A program made the position numbers and the translations under genes. A DNA stretch of 64,000 bases, from contig NC_060213.1 of assembly GCF_021130785.1 (NCBI RefSeq), positions 117,692,501 through 117,756,500 of the forward strand. Direction: 5' to 3'. Numbering within the stretch: position 1 is the stretch's first letter; each line of letters begins with the position of its first letter. A model generated the notes under the pieces. The model was not told where the DNA came from. It did no database searches and saw only the letters and a list, made by a program, of their open reading frames with translations. This DNA is from Homalodisca vitripennis (taxonomy: Eukaryota; Arthropoda; Insecta; Hemiptera; Cicadellidae). This document shows, piece after piece, positions 11,676-24,432 of this stretch.

Positions 11676-13625
11676 TTAGTGTGGTGACCAGTCTGCCTTA
11701 ATCAAGTCTGCTGCTTTTTCACCAATCATGATGGTTGCCGCATTTGTGTTGCCTCTTATAATAGTGGGCATGATGGAAGCATCTGCCACCCGCAAATGTT
11801 TTACTCCATTTACCAGCAGTCGAGGATTGACCACAGCAGACTGGTCACCCATAAGTCCCATCTTGCATGTGGATGTCGGATGATAGCTGGTTGTTGTTAG
11901 GTGCTTCAGTGCACACTTCCGAAACTCTTCTGAAGATAAGGGATAGGCTTCACAAGCAGGAGGAGCTATTTCGTGTAACTGTGTATCCAGCTTCTTCATG
12001 CTTTCTGTTTTAGCAAGCTTAGAGATAAAATCAATAGCTCTCAAAAATGTGTTCATGTCTCTATCTGAAGATAAATAACCAGAAATAATTCTTGGTTTAT
12101 CATGTGGGTTTCTAGACTTTAATAAAATCTGTCCTCTACTTGCCGGTTTAAGTAATGTGGGCATCACAAATGAAATCGCTCTTTTAGTATTAACTTCATG
12201 GTACAATTTTCCAATTTCATCTCTGATGCCAAACATTTTTATTAAATTGTCTAAGGCAAATGTATCATTAATATCAAAATCATACTGATGTATCTGTATA
12301 TCTGGGAGTGTAAACATATTGTTAAATGTGTTTATAAAAGGCGCATAACCCAAAGTGCCTATACCTGATAGTCTGCTTGAATTGGTTGTTAGAAACTCAT
12401 ACATATAATCAGTAAGTGGTTTAATATCTCTTGTATAATTATAGGAGAATAAAAGGCCTGCCATCAACAAATGATCTTGGAGATTTTCTCCAACTTGAAG
12501 GTCATTGATAACCTTAATACCTAAGCTTTCCAAGTGGGCCTTAGGGCCAATGCCAGACAACATCAGAAGCTGTGGTGAATTAATGGTTCCAGCTGAGATA
12601 ATTATTTCTTTCTTTGTTATAGCCCGTAACTCGTTTCCGTGCCTGTCCAAATATTTTACTCCATAAGCAACCTTTAAATTTCCATGAAAAAGTATTTTGG
12701 TTGCCAAAGAAATTTTTGAAACTTTTAAGTTGGGGCGATTCTTAACTGGATTTAAAAATGCTTTTGCTGTGCTGCATCGTTTACCACCAAGAATTGTTCC
12801 TTGCATTTTGACAAAACCCATTTGGGATTCCCCATTACAGTCAGTATTTACATCATATCCTAATTCCTTCATTCCTCCACTAAATGCATCTACTATATCT
12901 TTGATACCATGATCACTCCAAGTATCTACACTCAAATATCCATTCTCTCCATGGTAATTTGTATAATTTAAATTGCTCAGTACTTCTTTTGCTTTGATGT
13001 CTTCCGATTTTTTAAAATAAGGAAGGATATCTTTATATGCCCAACCATAATTTCCTTTTGCATGCCAATCATTGAAATCTTTTGGATTTCCTCTAACATA
13101 AATGTTACCATTGATTGTACTTGATCCACCAAGTACCTTGCCCCTAGGCCAGTAACAACTGTTGTTCACCATGCCAAGACAATTATCACCTTCAGAATCA
13201 GTCTGATATTGCCAGTCCAAAATGGATTTTTGAAGAAATCCATAGAATGCTGGAACTTCAGTGGATTTTGTGGGATCTCCTCCAGCTTCAAGAAGAAGTA
13301 TCTTCCATTCTGAGTTCTCGGACAAGCGGTTAGCAATGACAGCTCCTGCTGAGCCAGAACCTATGATGATGAAGTCAAACTTTTCTCCATCTCGAGTTTG
13401 ATAATGAGGAGGATAATCTGATGGATTGGCTAAGTCACATTCTGCCTTCTTGACGGATGAATAGATATCTTGTATCAAGGAACTTCCAAAGTCATTAAAA
13501 TTTTGGTCATCTAAACATGTGTCCATAGCATTCTGTTCAAAGTCCGCTCCATTCGGTTCATAGGAGTATCCACAATCATTCTCTCTGAAATAAGTGGCAT
13601 CTGTTAGTTTATCTTCATTAAGCAT
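11676..13625 (-). CDS. GMC oxidoreductase, glucose dehydrogenase (FAD, quinone)-like
   Basis: A 649-residue uninterrupted frame. Domains in order: a divergent 80-residue N-terminus; the FAD-binding Rossmann motif FIIIGSGSAGAVIANRLSE (residues ~86-103) with the adenine-ribose Glu in LLLEAGGDP; the GMC signature WPRGKVLGGSSTINGNIYVR (~160-179) and the second GMC signature around SAGTINSPQLLMLSGIGP (~345); and a C-terminal substrate domain ending with SYHPTSTCKMG (catalytic His) and GNTNAATIMIGEKAADLI (catalytic Asn). Insect relatives include glucose dehydrogenases and ecdysone oxidases, acting on sugars or other alcohols; the substrate cannot be told from sequence. The Met at 13625 follows an in-frame TGA five codons upstream and no signal peptide is visible, so an upstream exon spliced at an internal acceptor, or a retained short N-terminus, are both possible. 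No frameshifts, unlike the surrounding sequence. Confidence 0.93.
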   Translation of the reverse strand: MLNEDKLTDATYFRENDCGYSYEPNGADFEQNAMDTCLDDQNFNDFGSSLIQDIYSSVKKAECDLANPSDYPPHYQTRDGEKFDFIIIGSGSAGAVIANRLSENSEWKILLLEAGGDPTKSTEVPAFYGFLQKSILDWQYQTDSEGDNCLGMVNNSCYWPRGKVLGGSSTINGNIYVRGNPKDFNDWHAKGNYGWAYKDILPYFKKSEDIKAKEVLSNLNYTNYHGENGYLSVDTWSDHGIKDIVDAFSGGMKELGYDVNTDCNGESQMGFVKMQGTILGGKRCSTAKAFLNPVKNRPNLKVSKISLATKILFHGNLKVAYGVKYLDRHGNELRAITKKEIIISAGTINSPQLLMLSGIGPKAHLESLGIKVINDLQVGENLQDHLLMAGLLFSYNYTRDIKPLTDYMYEFLTTNSSRLSGIGTLGYAPFINTFNNMFTLPDIQIHQYDFDINDTFALDNLIKMFGIRDEIGKLYHEVNTKRAISFVMPTLLKPASRGQILLKSRNPHDKPRIISGYLSSDRDMNTFLRAIDFISKLAKTESMKKLDTQLHEIAPPACEAYPLSSEEFRKCALKHLTTTSYHPTSTCKMGLMGDQSAVVNPRLLVNGVKHLRVADASIMPTIIRGNTNAATIMIGEKAADLIKADWSPH

Positions 13626-14310
13626 GTGATTAAGAAATCACATTATCTAAAAAGTATTTGCCGAAGTTATTCAAAATTATTTACACCTGTATCAACAACC
13701 CATACAAAGCAACTGCATTACAAAATAACAATATTGGCATGCTGAGGAATACACAAGATTCTGTTCCCTGTACACTAGATAATAAGTTTATGTTGTAATG
13801 TTACTTCACTCTAATATTGTTCACATACAGGTACAAGCTATCGAATTTTTATAGATTTTTTCTTCATTATTCCGTCTATCCACTTGAAAACCTATATTAA
13901 CGAAATTAGGATTTAAAATATTTCTGTAAATATTTGTGATATTTAACAAATAGATTGTTCCTGAAATGCCATTTTGCCATAGATTGCTTATATAGAAAAT
14001 TGAACATAATTTTTTGAGTTTTTGTAATTTCATCAATCAACAGAATTTTACTTGTCATTTTATAATCAATCATCACAACTCTAAAAATTTGTTAATTGTA
14101 ATTTTTCCATCAACTGGCATATTAATTCCAGTTTTCGTTTTTAATATTGCATCATCAGCTCTTATGAAACTAATGTAAAATCCATCTTATAGACAAATTA
14201 TATGAAGTATTGATGAGCCATTTTTTTCTAAAGCTATTCTAAATATGTAATAACAGAATTCATGAACATAAAATATAAATAGCAAATGAATTTAAATTAA
14301 ATTAACATTT
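13626..14310. other. Upstream flank of the GMC gene; nothing recognised
   Basis: AT-rich. It would contain the promoter or 5' exons of the GMC oxidoreductase, but no convincing signal-peptide exon or core promoter could be identified by eye. Confidence 0.4.
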
Positions 14311-15725
14311 TGTACCTTAACTAGTCAGTATAAAGAAACAGCCCCAGAAATCTGTACTAATATGCTGTAAGTGCAATTATCTTGACCTTCTATATTCATT
14401 GGGGGCTGAGAGTGTTAACATTGTGTAGCTTTGCTAGTAAGGTACTGACATATAAAACGGTCATCCCTTGCAGTCTACATTAATCTGCTACGAGTGCAAT
14501 TATCTTGGCCAGCCATACTCGTGAGAGGCTAAGAGTGTTAGCATTGTGTACTTCTGCTAATCAGGTACTGCTATATAAACACGCTCTACCCCAGAAGTTT
14601 AAGCCAACTTTCATTGGGATGAATAGGAATCATTGCATTACAATAGCTACTAAATAAATTCATAATCTATAAGCTGTAACTGGCCATACTCATGTGGAGT
14701 TGAAAGAGTTAACATTTTGTACCCTTTTAGTCAGGTAGTGTTGTATAAGCGCTCAGCATCAGAAGTTTATAGTAATTTGCTATGAGTGCAATTAAATTGA
14801 CTGTCAAATATAAGTAAGGTTGAGAGAGTTATAGATAAACAGCTTACAAAAAGACACTGGGCGATTTTAGTTCACGCAAGGTGGGGTAAATACTCCGCCG
14901 CTGTGATGCCGCCCTCTCCTAGTATCCCCACCAGTGCTCGGTACTCGCTCGCTTGCTCTATTCCCTGACCTGACCACTGCCACTTAGGGGCTAACCTCAC
15001 ACCAAAATGTGAGCTCCCTGGATACGTATATGGCTACATTAGTCTGTCCAATTAATATTTTACACTTGTATAGTACTACACAATAAATACAATGTACTTA
15101 TAGAATAGGTAAGTAGCTACAGTGTAAACAAAATGGCGCGAGCGAGACACGATCCACACAACTCATAAAACAGAGACGAGGAGATGCTTGTCTCACTCAC
15201 CACCACTGTAGGGGGCCACCTTCTCAGATATATGCTTCAGTGTAAGTTTCTTTGTGAGCGGTTTATCTACAAAAGTTTGTACCTTTGCTAGTGAGGTGCT
15301 GCCTTATAAACACTCCAAACCCTAGCAGTCTATATTACTCTACAATGAGTGTAATTATGCACACCTGTTATACTCAAATGTGGCGAGCATGTTAAAATTG
15401 TGCACCTTTGTTTCTCAGGTACTATTGTGTAAACACACTCAGACTCAGAAATCTATATTAATGTACAATGAGTGCAATTATCTTGACCAGCTAAACGTAC
15501 ATGAGGCTGAGATTGCTTACAGTTTGTGCCTTCGCTAGTCAGGTACTGCCACATAAACAAGCTCAACTCTAGCAGTCTATATTAATCTGCAGCAAAAGGA
15601 AATTATCCTGAACTGCCATAATACTTGGGGCTGAGTGTTAACATTGTGTACCGTTGCTAGTCATGTACTGCATAGAAACACGCTTGGTTCCAGAAGATTA
15701 TATTAAACTGCTATGACCTTTTAGC
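14310..15725. repeat. Degenerate tandem repeat, ~122-126-bp unit
   Basis: Units share blocks such as GAGTGCAATTATCTTGACC, GGGGCTGAGAGTGTTAACAT and TGTGTACCTTTGCTAGTCAG followed by GTACTGC.ATATAAAC. Anchor GTGCAATTA-type blocks lie at 14371, 14493, 14785, 15349, 15472 and about 15598. The array is interrupted by a TIR-bearing element at 14831-15270. A single unit in inverse orientation lies at about 20510-20585. No coding potential. Confidence 0.8.
14831..15270. mobile_element. TIR-bearing MITE-like element, copy 1
   Basis: The left end starts ATAGATAAACAGCTTACAAAAA. The complement of the right end reads GTAGATAAACCGCTCACAAA, giving a ~20-bp imperfect terminal inverted repeat. It shares long collinear blocks with 17161-18305, for example AGTTCACGCAAGGTGGGGTA, TCCAATTAATATTTTACA and GCAGTGTAAACAAAA-type sequence. 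It sits inside the 122-126-bp tandem array, so it inserted after the array formed. No open frame of note. Confidence 0.7.
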
Positions 15726-15850
15726 AGTACATGTAAGTAATACTGAATTATTTAAATAATAATAATTGTTTTATAAAATAATAATTTAAAATATTTCAAT
15801 TGTGGTGGGGATCCAGACCCCTTAGATCCCTCGCTGACTACATCCTTGGC
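15711..15850. repeat. Dispersed ~130-bp repeat, copy A
   Basis: Contains TTTTAGCAGTACATGTAAGT, AATACTGAATTATTTAAATA and a GGATCC-containing end. It matches 20049-20180 in the same orientation and 29420-29560 in reverse. Confidence 0.75.
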
Positions 15851-17160
15851 CACGATAGTTATAACTTACACTCATTGCGATGCCACCCATCTTCCACCAA
15901 AAGAGCCACTGCCGTTGTGGTATACGGATAGTGCATTTGTGACACTACTGCCCTTTATTGTATTAAGTAGTAAAACCAATGTTATAGCTGAAATCGTTAG
16001 ATACAAATATTATTTTTCAATACAACATGCTTAATTCCTTATAACTGGTTCTAAGAAGTATTAAATTCTCATGAATTTGGTTTAAAGTTGAGTATTAATA
16101 TTATACCTGTACACCTCCTCAGGATTTGTGTAAATTGAAGCACCCCATGGTTGCAGTAACGAAAGTCTACATGAGGACCAAGAAGTAGTCCAAAATATTT
16201 TACTTTTCTAAGAGTTTATATTGAAGCATGTAGCATGTAGAATTTGAATTACATTTTTTGAGCTGAAATGGTGACTACATACAACCTACTAATGTTTTTG
16301 TATTTGTAAGACTGGAACATGTTTAGTATAACAACAATGTATTACTAGTCATTACCATTTTATTACTAAGTTACTAAAATTTAGTCATTGTTTTCATTAC
16401 AAAGTAGAAACATCCATAACTATTGCTTCCCTCCTAAATGACATAGTAATTACAAAACATTTAAAGTTTAAACACATGTCCAAAAGCCCTTCAAAATACT
16501 TTGTGCAAGGAATCCTCGTTTCCAATATTTTTTATAAGAGTAGAGTGTTTAAGGGGGAAATAATATATTTAACTTTTATTCAGGTTTAATATTTATTACA
16601 CAGCACATGCACATATAGAGTAGAAGCAGACAACCAAAATTTCTGCATTTATTCATGGAGAAACTATGCGACATAATAAAACATAACCAAGACAAATTTT
16701 TTCTTACAAAATTTAACAATGATTTTGAACTCAATTTTGAACTGCTACATTTGAGGTGGACAGTATAAGACAAGTATAAAAAATGAGACAAAAATATTTA
16801 TTTTATTTGTATAAGTAAAAATTGGGCTTTCATTAATAACTAGCACAATATTTTATCACACAAAATTGCAGTAACCAATGCAGCTAAGTGAAATTCATGG
16901 CTAAATAATGAATGGATGGCGTACCACACTGACTGTGGTAGATGTATCTTACAATACCTGCCATCCTCGAATTGGTACTGGTCTCTTGCCACTTTTAAGG
17001 TGTTTCATGTAAAAATATCAAGTTTTAACAACTAAGTTTTTAAAAAAAATATCAGGAATCAATTACGTAGAAGTTTGCTTAGCATGTGTAGCAGGAACTC
17101 TGCATAGTGTCAAAAAGCAAGCAGCTGGGTGCGGTTTCATATTTATTTTAAAATTTTGTT
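15851..17160. other. No gene recognised
   Basis: AT-rich non-coding sequence. The few ORFs of 60-70 codons have no recognisable features. Confidence 0.45.
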
Positions 17161-18305
17161 ATAGGTAAACCGTTTATAAAAAAACCTTGGTAGATTTGAG
17201 TTCACGCGGGGTGGGGTAAATACCCCTCCACCGCCCCTCCAAGTATCCCCACTGCTCGGCGCTCAGTCTATTTGATCAGCTGACTAATCCGGCTGTCGGT
17301 ATCATTCACTGCTGCGACCCGTTCAGTTGAACCGGTCAGTACAGAGTTACTAAGCCTTCCCTCTAGAGCGTGTTATACCGGTCATCGTGTTGACTGAACA
17401 AAATGAACGACTGGATGTAATGACCGAGTGAACAAAAGGATATGCTAGTAAAAAAGATTGGAATATAGGAAGAAACAGCATATCGTACAGTGAATTGATA
17501 GATATATAACAATAAATGTATTATTTGAGGAATCTATTATATGCAAATATATATATTAAAACTTATTTAAAAAATGTAATTGTAAGTTACCAGATACATT
17601 GCTAAATATTTTAAAAGTTAATACTTATAATCAATGGACTTGGTTGATTGATGTGCCTTTGATTTATCATAAGTAAGGTTATTCCCTACAAATGGGGAGA
17701 CTCCCTAGTCCCCCTGTTGAGTTATAAGATTGTATTTTTGTAGCTATTTCTATATGATGTTAAGCTATTTTTCATGAATAAGAGTTTTGAAATGAACTTA
17801 ATAATAATATTATAAATTTTAACGATCATTAAAAATAATATATCTGGTTTGTAAAAAATATCAAACTTATTCAGTTGGCAGGAAAAGTGAACGAAACGTT
17901 CTAGGTGAACGGGTCTTTTGAAACACTCTGATCTGGATCACTTGACTGACCCATTCGAATTAAACGACACATCTCTAATGGCCACTGCCACTGTAAGGCA
18001 AACCTCAAAACAAAATGCAAGCTTCCTGATCTATGGCTACAATAATCTGTTCAATTAATATTTTACCCTTAAACTGCGACACTTGTATATGCCTACACAA
18101 AAATATATATAGTTATAGAACAGGTAAAGCGGCTGCAGTGTAAACAAAACTGTGAGAGCGAACCGATCCACACAGCTGATAAACAGATACAAGAAGGTGC
18201 TGGTCCCACTCCCCACCCCAATTCCCCGAAGGAGGGGGCCCCTTCTGTGCGGTACTGCTCAGAAATTTGCTTCTGTGCAGGTTTCTTTAATAGCGGTTGA
18301 CCTAT
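17161..18305. mobile_element. TIR-bearing MITE-like element, copy 2, with a nested insertion
   Basis: The left end ATAGGTAAACCGTTTATAAA and the complement of the right end (CTATAGGTCAACCGCTATTA) form imperfect inverted repeats like those of copy 1. Its sequence is collinear with copy 1 from 17161 to about 17271 and again from about 17981 to 18305. The intervening ~710 bases are absent from copy 1 and represent a nested insertion. Confidence 0.7.
17272..17980. mobile_element. Nested insertion, possible non-autonomous hAT-like element
   Basis: Defined by comparing the two MITE copies: this block interrupts copy 2. Subterminal inverted sequences are visible: GACCCGTTCA at 17316-17325 and TGAACGGGTC at 17906-17915. 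The right end (..CGACACATCTCTA) resembles ends of hAT-type elements, but no perfect terminal repeats or 8-bp target duplication could be established. No coding capacity. Confidence 0.45.
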
Positions 18306-20048
18306 AGTGAGTGTGTGAGTGAGTATCCTTGAGTCTCCCTATTTTTCCCATTGTAAGCAAGGAAACAAAATGAAATAAAATAAATTATTAAATGGATTAG
18401 AAGTGCTGGTAGTAGACACTTTTTGACCCATTAAGATCCTAAAAACCAACATATGTACATATTTTATAGATCAAGTAAATAAGTTAGACTGGAAGTGAAT
18501 TTAACCTGATGAACCGGACTCTTTTTGACTTCAGTAACGTTTAAGTAGTACCAAATTATATATTTTCTTTATCGGAACAAAGAGAAAAACTATAACTGTC
18601 ACTTGAAAAGTTTTGGATTGAAAGTAAATTAAAAGAGCTGAAAGAAGACGCTTGATGACCGAAGTTGGTTTCCTTTGGTATATGTTTTCTTGATTGAAGC
18701 ACAAAGCAAAATCTACAATAGTATTGGAAATAAGAAAGTGAATTTAATTAAGGAGAGCGAACTTAATTCTTTATAATCAAATTAGTTTATCGAGACATCT
18801 ATTTAAAGGAAGGAAGGAAGGAAGTGTCCTGAATTACGTATCAATGAAGGAATGACTTTTCTCTATGACATCAAAGCTTGTGATCAAGTTGTGAAAATTT
18901 CAATAAGAAATGCATTGCAGCAAATAATTTTATTTATTAAAAGATCCTATCATAAAGTAAGCAACTGTTCTATGTAATCATTATAATATTAAAACACAAT
19001 CATATGTTTAATTAATTTAAGTACCATTTGAAAAGTATTGCTATTATTTTACAATCTTGAAAGCATAGAGTAAGCATCAAAGTAACATGGACACCAACAT
19101 AATATACATCTAAGATAAGTTTAATTCCACTCCTAAATTACACAGAATGCTGTATATCACTGTGCACTATATTACCATTAGCATGCATTATATCATTAAT
19201 AGCTATTGTCTTCGGTTTAAGAATTCCTTCACACTGGCCTAAAATAGTTCAATTGTTACTCAAATCGTCGGAGCAATTTAATAAATTATCATGAAATGTT
19301 GGAGGGAAATTCCAATAAAAACTGTTTCGATCTATGACTTTAGGATCCAAAAACACTGTTTACAAAGAAATCTAAAATGGATAAGGAGCTTTGAATGACT
19401 ACCAATTATCTCAGGAGCATTTTAAATATCATAGAAAAATCATACATGAATATAGTGTGTCCTGTTTTCAACAGGAAATTGCGTGCAAAGCCGCGGATAA
19501 CTGCTAGTGTATATATACAAATTTTAAGTAAAAAAACTTTTGGCTTGGTTTAAGTATAATAAGCGGCCACCACTCCAATAATTGAATAATAAATATTCAC
19601 AATTATCTGGACTAACATATAATTGTCAAAAAATGTCAAACCAAATTACGTTATAAGTATTTAAAATTACAGTATAGTTCAACTTTTGTATACCTAAAAA
19701 AACCATAATTTAATGATGAATTAAAAACTATTATGCTGTGTTTATTTTTTAATATAACATACAAACCAGTGTAACATTTCAAAGTTAAAAAAGTTACAAG
19801 TTATTTTCAAAAACTTAAAAAGTTCAATAAATTTTTCCTGTTTTGAAGGATAAACGTGTCTGACAGCTTGTTATACAAAAATAAAACATTAACATTGCCA
19901 TTATACTTTGGCCATTACTCAAATACTCAAGATCATAGCCAGGACAAACCAAATTTTGGAGATTCAGACAACTGATATTTTCCCATAGTGGATAGAGAAT
20001 AAAACCCATTTTGTTCTTTAAAAAGTTCTTAACCTGTTTTTGTTGAGA
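18306..20048. other. No gene recognised
   Basis: AT-rich. A short AAGG microsatellite lies near 18808-18825. No supported features. Confidence 0.45.
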
Positions 20049-20180
20049 ACGGTCTTTTAGCAGTACATGTCAGTAATACTGAATTATTTAAATAATAATA
20101 ATTGTTTACTAAAAAAGTAATAACAAAATTGGAAATTTGGGGGATCCCTTGGATCCCCTCTTTGGCTATGTCCTTGCAAA
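20049..20180. repeat. Dispersed ~130-bp repeat, copy B
   Basis: Matches 15711-15850 in the same orientation, including TTTTAGCAGTACATG and the AATACTGAATTATTTAAATA block followed by a GGATCC region. Confidence 0.75.
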
Positions 20181-20504
20181 TACTATACAAATTATTTTAC
20201 ATCATTGAATTTATAGGGAGCAATATTGTTGTTAAATACATTAAAACTAGCTGACAATAATGAATTGGTAACCATAACTAGAATGTTTTTGTATTCAATA
20301 GTTTGTATATTTATAATTGATAATTTTGTATCCTGATTCAATAGTAGTAGTGGGCGGCTTACTATACTGCAGCCTTTAGCTTTTCTAGAACAGCTTATGG
20401 AGTAAAGAAGACTATTATCTTGGTAAAATATATTCTATTAACTTTAGGTATATAAAATATCCCTTCTGACTTAATCAGAAAAATATAAATTTTACATGTG
20501 CGTA

Positions 20505-20590
20505 GCAAAGGTACACAATGCTAGCATTCTCAGCCCAACGTCACTATGAAGGTCCAGAATAATTGCACTCCCTTTATTACTATTATTGAG
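20505..20590. repeat. Single inverted unit of the 122-126-bp satellite
   Basis: The complement contains GGCTGAGAATGCTAGCATTG and TGTACCTTTGCTA plus a GGAGTGCAATTATTCTGGAC block, as in the array at 14.3-15.7 kb. Together with repeat copy B it suggests both repeats belong to one larger element family. Confidence 0.6.
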
Positions 20591-20599
20591 TTATAATCT

Positions 20600-23500
20600 A
20601 TAGTATACATTTAAGCGGGTTTATTTGTACCTTATTGATTTGTGACTGCTCTTAACATAGTTGTTCTTCTAAAATTTCACTTGTTAAACTATATCAGGCT
20701 CAAACATTTTAACACATAATAAATTAAAATGCTGTAGAACATATTTACTATTGACACTTAATGCCTTTATTAACACTTAATAAGTATAAATAAAATCTAT
20801 TATTTTACAGAATTGTGTCTGCTTTATTTACTTATGCTCAAAGTGCGAGTATTAAAAAATAAAAACAATTTAAGTAAAAGGGAACAAAATGTTGTTTCAC
20901 TATTGGGCACATTATTACTAAATTAATAGTTTGACATTTTCACCCATTATGACATTTTTACCCATTTATAACATTTACCATTTTAAATATCGATGTTACC
21001 CAGAACTATAAATTTGTAAAAAAATAAATATGTTATAAACTTTCCCAACAAAAGATTTAGATTGAATTTTTACAGATCACTACCTACTAGATACTTATAT
21101 TAGAATATCACAAATTGTATTTATCTACAAATCTGTATAAAAAGTTATGGATTAAATCTTAATTTTGTCAAAAATTAAATGTAACTGTGATATGTTTATT
21201 ATAGCTTTCTAAAACTATATAGTGGTATTGAAATTGTGAATAAAATGTTTATTATGTAAAATGAAGATTGTGAGTAACTTGTAATAGTATTTAATATTTG
21301 TAGTAATTAGTTGTTAGGTAATAACATTACAATGTTTACACTACAGGTGTATAAATTATACAAGATTTGAAGGATGTAATAACAAGTTATAAAGAATGTT
21401 TTACTATCAACACAGAGCTTAAAAACTACTTGTTTATCATTTATTAATTGTTACTGGGGATTACAGTTCATTTTATTTTATTAAGTTTGATCCTGCATAT
21501 TGTTTTAAAGATGACGATAATAAGAGAACAGAGCCACATGAAAATGAAATTTTGAACAGCTCTTACAAAAATAAAATCCTGTCTGGACAGGGGAAGGGAG
21601 TCTTGTGTGGATCATGGCACTGAAAATTTTAATGTTAAAGTTTTTAATGACGAATGAAGGTTCGGAAGGATAATAGCGTTTCGGACATTTGCCATAGTTA
21701 AATGTTACAAAATGTACCTATAACTCTAGAATAGGTGTTTAAGAATGGAAAACAACTGAGGGACTATTATTTTGATTTGATTTGATTTGATTTATAAGGG
21801 ATAATATTAATAATCAACTAATTTTGGTGATAAAAATTAAAAGCACAATATTGAAGAAGAGATATAGCATACCTAATTGATTATGGACACAGAAGTTTTA
21901 TATAATTTTACAATGTTTACTAATTTTGTCAATCAAATAATAAGTAACAGCCCCAAATAATAATCAACATAAAATTTATTATTAGGGCTGCCATTGACTT
22001 TTCTAGTTAGCCCTTGTATGATGTTTCTTTTAGAAATATTCTCAATAACTTGCCATAACATGAAATTCAAGATCTTGTAATTAACTATCAAAAAGTTCTT
22101 ATAATTTACTTACAAGCAATGGCAAAGATGAAAAACTCTAAGACTCAATAAACAGAACAATAAATTTACTCTGGACATATCTAATAAATGCATTCACTGA
22201 GTAAGCACCACAAAGTATGAACCAGTAGCATGCATGTCTGAGAATGAGGAGCATGCTGGAGGGTGAGGAGGGTTATCTTTAGATTAGATAAGAAGTGGAT
22301 ATTGCAATCAACTTACAGGCTGTAACTCCCAGTTCTATCAGGTTGCACATCAAAAGGTCACTTTGTGGTTGATTCAACTGACCAAACAGAGTACTAGAAG
22401 TGTTGGGTTGGCAGCAGTGGCAGTCTCATTGTTGCTGTTGGTGATGATTGAGTCTTGGATTGGCATAAAATATAAAACTAAAAAGCACATTCGAGTTTAT
22501 TTTTGAATTTTAGAAATAATCAACAATGAAATAATTAATCACTTCCAAACAATTGTCTTGAAAATACAATATTATTAACTACACTTAAGATCAGTAATTC
22601 AGGCTGTGGTGAAAAAAACCACGAGTTTTACTCCATTAGAACAATGCTTTTCCCGTAAAAACATTGAACAATTTAGAGCCCTTATTTTTAGTTTAGAATT
22701 ATGAAATGTCTTATTTTAAAGATATGATTAATATCCATCTAAATGAATTTTAACTTTTCTTGTGATGTGTTCTGAATAACCAATACAAATTTACAAAATA
22801 TTTTTTTTATACGTAGGTCTAATTAATCTAAAGCAAGCTTTAACCCACACTACATTGAGTCAGCGTGTAGGTTTCCTGTCCGCTCCACGTGGTAACAGGG
22901 ATAACATCCTAGCCCGGAACGATCCTTTTAGACCGATATTTACCACTTTCAATTTTGATATAGCGGTAGTTGGGATGGATTTTCGAACAAAAGGTGCAGT
23001 TACAGACAGACATAAACAAAGACAAATCTGTATTCATTATAAACTGTGAGAGAGAATTTGCTAAAGCTCAGCCAATTCAACCTTTTGTACTTTAAGTAAA
23101 TAAATACATTTTAACGACACAACCTTATATTTTAGAATTAATAGATATATTTTAAAATTTACATGTACATGGTTTATTTACTTTTATTTACTTCTTCAAA
23201 ATCAAGTTCATAAATAAAACTGCATTATCAAGTGGCAAACATCTATTGAATATCATGTGACAGAAAGTATTCCCAGTGTGTTAAGGGCACTATCATAGTA
23301 GTAATGCACATGAATGTTTAATATGTTAAAACATTAAATCACATATTTTTGCACTATTACCAATTCTAATCCATATACAACATTTTAATGTTCTCGGTCT
23401 TTGCAAAATTAGTTTAAATTGATCATGAATGTGTACTTAACAGATAAAAGTGATTTAGAAACTTTAGAACTGTACATACAACTAGTACTCCTAGTAAACA

Positions 23501-23689
23501 TAACTCAGTAAAACGCCTCTTTACCATTTAGCTTGTTATAAAAATTACTATGCAGGTTAAGCTAAAATATTCAAGTTTTGTATAAAACCTTGAATACTAA
23601 TTTGTTTATTCTGAGTCTTTATTATTACTAACATGGTTATATTAAAAGTTAAAATTGACCCATTTGTCCATTTTAGCCAGTAATGTTTT

Positions 23690-23729
<40 letters not shown>

Positions 23730-24280
23730 AGGACACCTATGTGTTATTGATGATAACCATTAATTACAGCAGTATAAGAGGTAATAGAGGTAGAATTTTC
23801 CATTGAATTTCACCCCTCTAGTTCAACTCGTTTGACAGGTATCGTTCATGTAATCAGACAGAAATTGGATTTCGTTCATCGACAATTGGCAGGAGTGGCT
23901 TCACTTAATGCTTAACGAATAACATATCTCCCATAACTGTGTGACCTAAATTAAGGAAGTAAAAGGGTTTCAGGTTTAACATTGTCCTTATCAGGCCTCC
24001 TGTTCAAGATGGGAACTTAATTCATAGAGCTGGCATTTGCCTTGAAATGAGAACTACTAACCTCGTACAACACAAAAAGAATTTTTAATTTAATTAAAAA
24101 GACTATCCAAAAATAGTATTTTATTTGCAACTGTAACTTAAATTTGTTTTCTTGTGAATATTGTCTACACTGTTTGAAAGCATGAAAAAATAGGAAAAAA
24201 TTTCTCACCTCACTTAAGTCTTGACTCTTGTCAGCATTATAGCCTATTTCAACATTAGCGGTTTAAAAACTTTAAGTAGT
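20600..24280. other. No gene recognised; poly-A tract and simple repeats
   Basis: AT-rich sequence. A TTTGA microsatellite lies at about 21768-21796 and an uninterrupted A tract at about 23693-23726. A less AT-rich segment (22855-23049) has an open frame of 64 codons without recognisable features; its CAGACAGACATAAACAAAG-like end resembles sequence common in insect transposon tails, but this could not be confirmed. Confidence 0.4.
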
Positions 24281-24281
24281 C

Positions 24282-24432
<151 letters not shown>

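Noticed and set aside
14310..15725. CRISPR-like array
   Set aside because: Units of 122-126 bp are diverged tandem repeats without constant repeats and unique spacers, in eukaryotic DNA.
15846..16034. Short ORF in less AT-rich sequence
   Set aside because: No recognisable motif and no support from splice sites or context.
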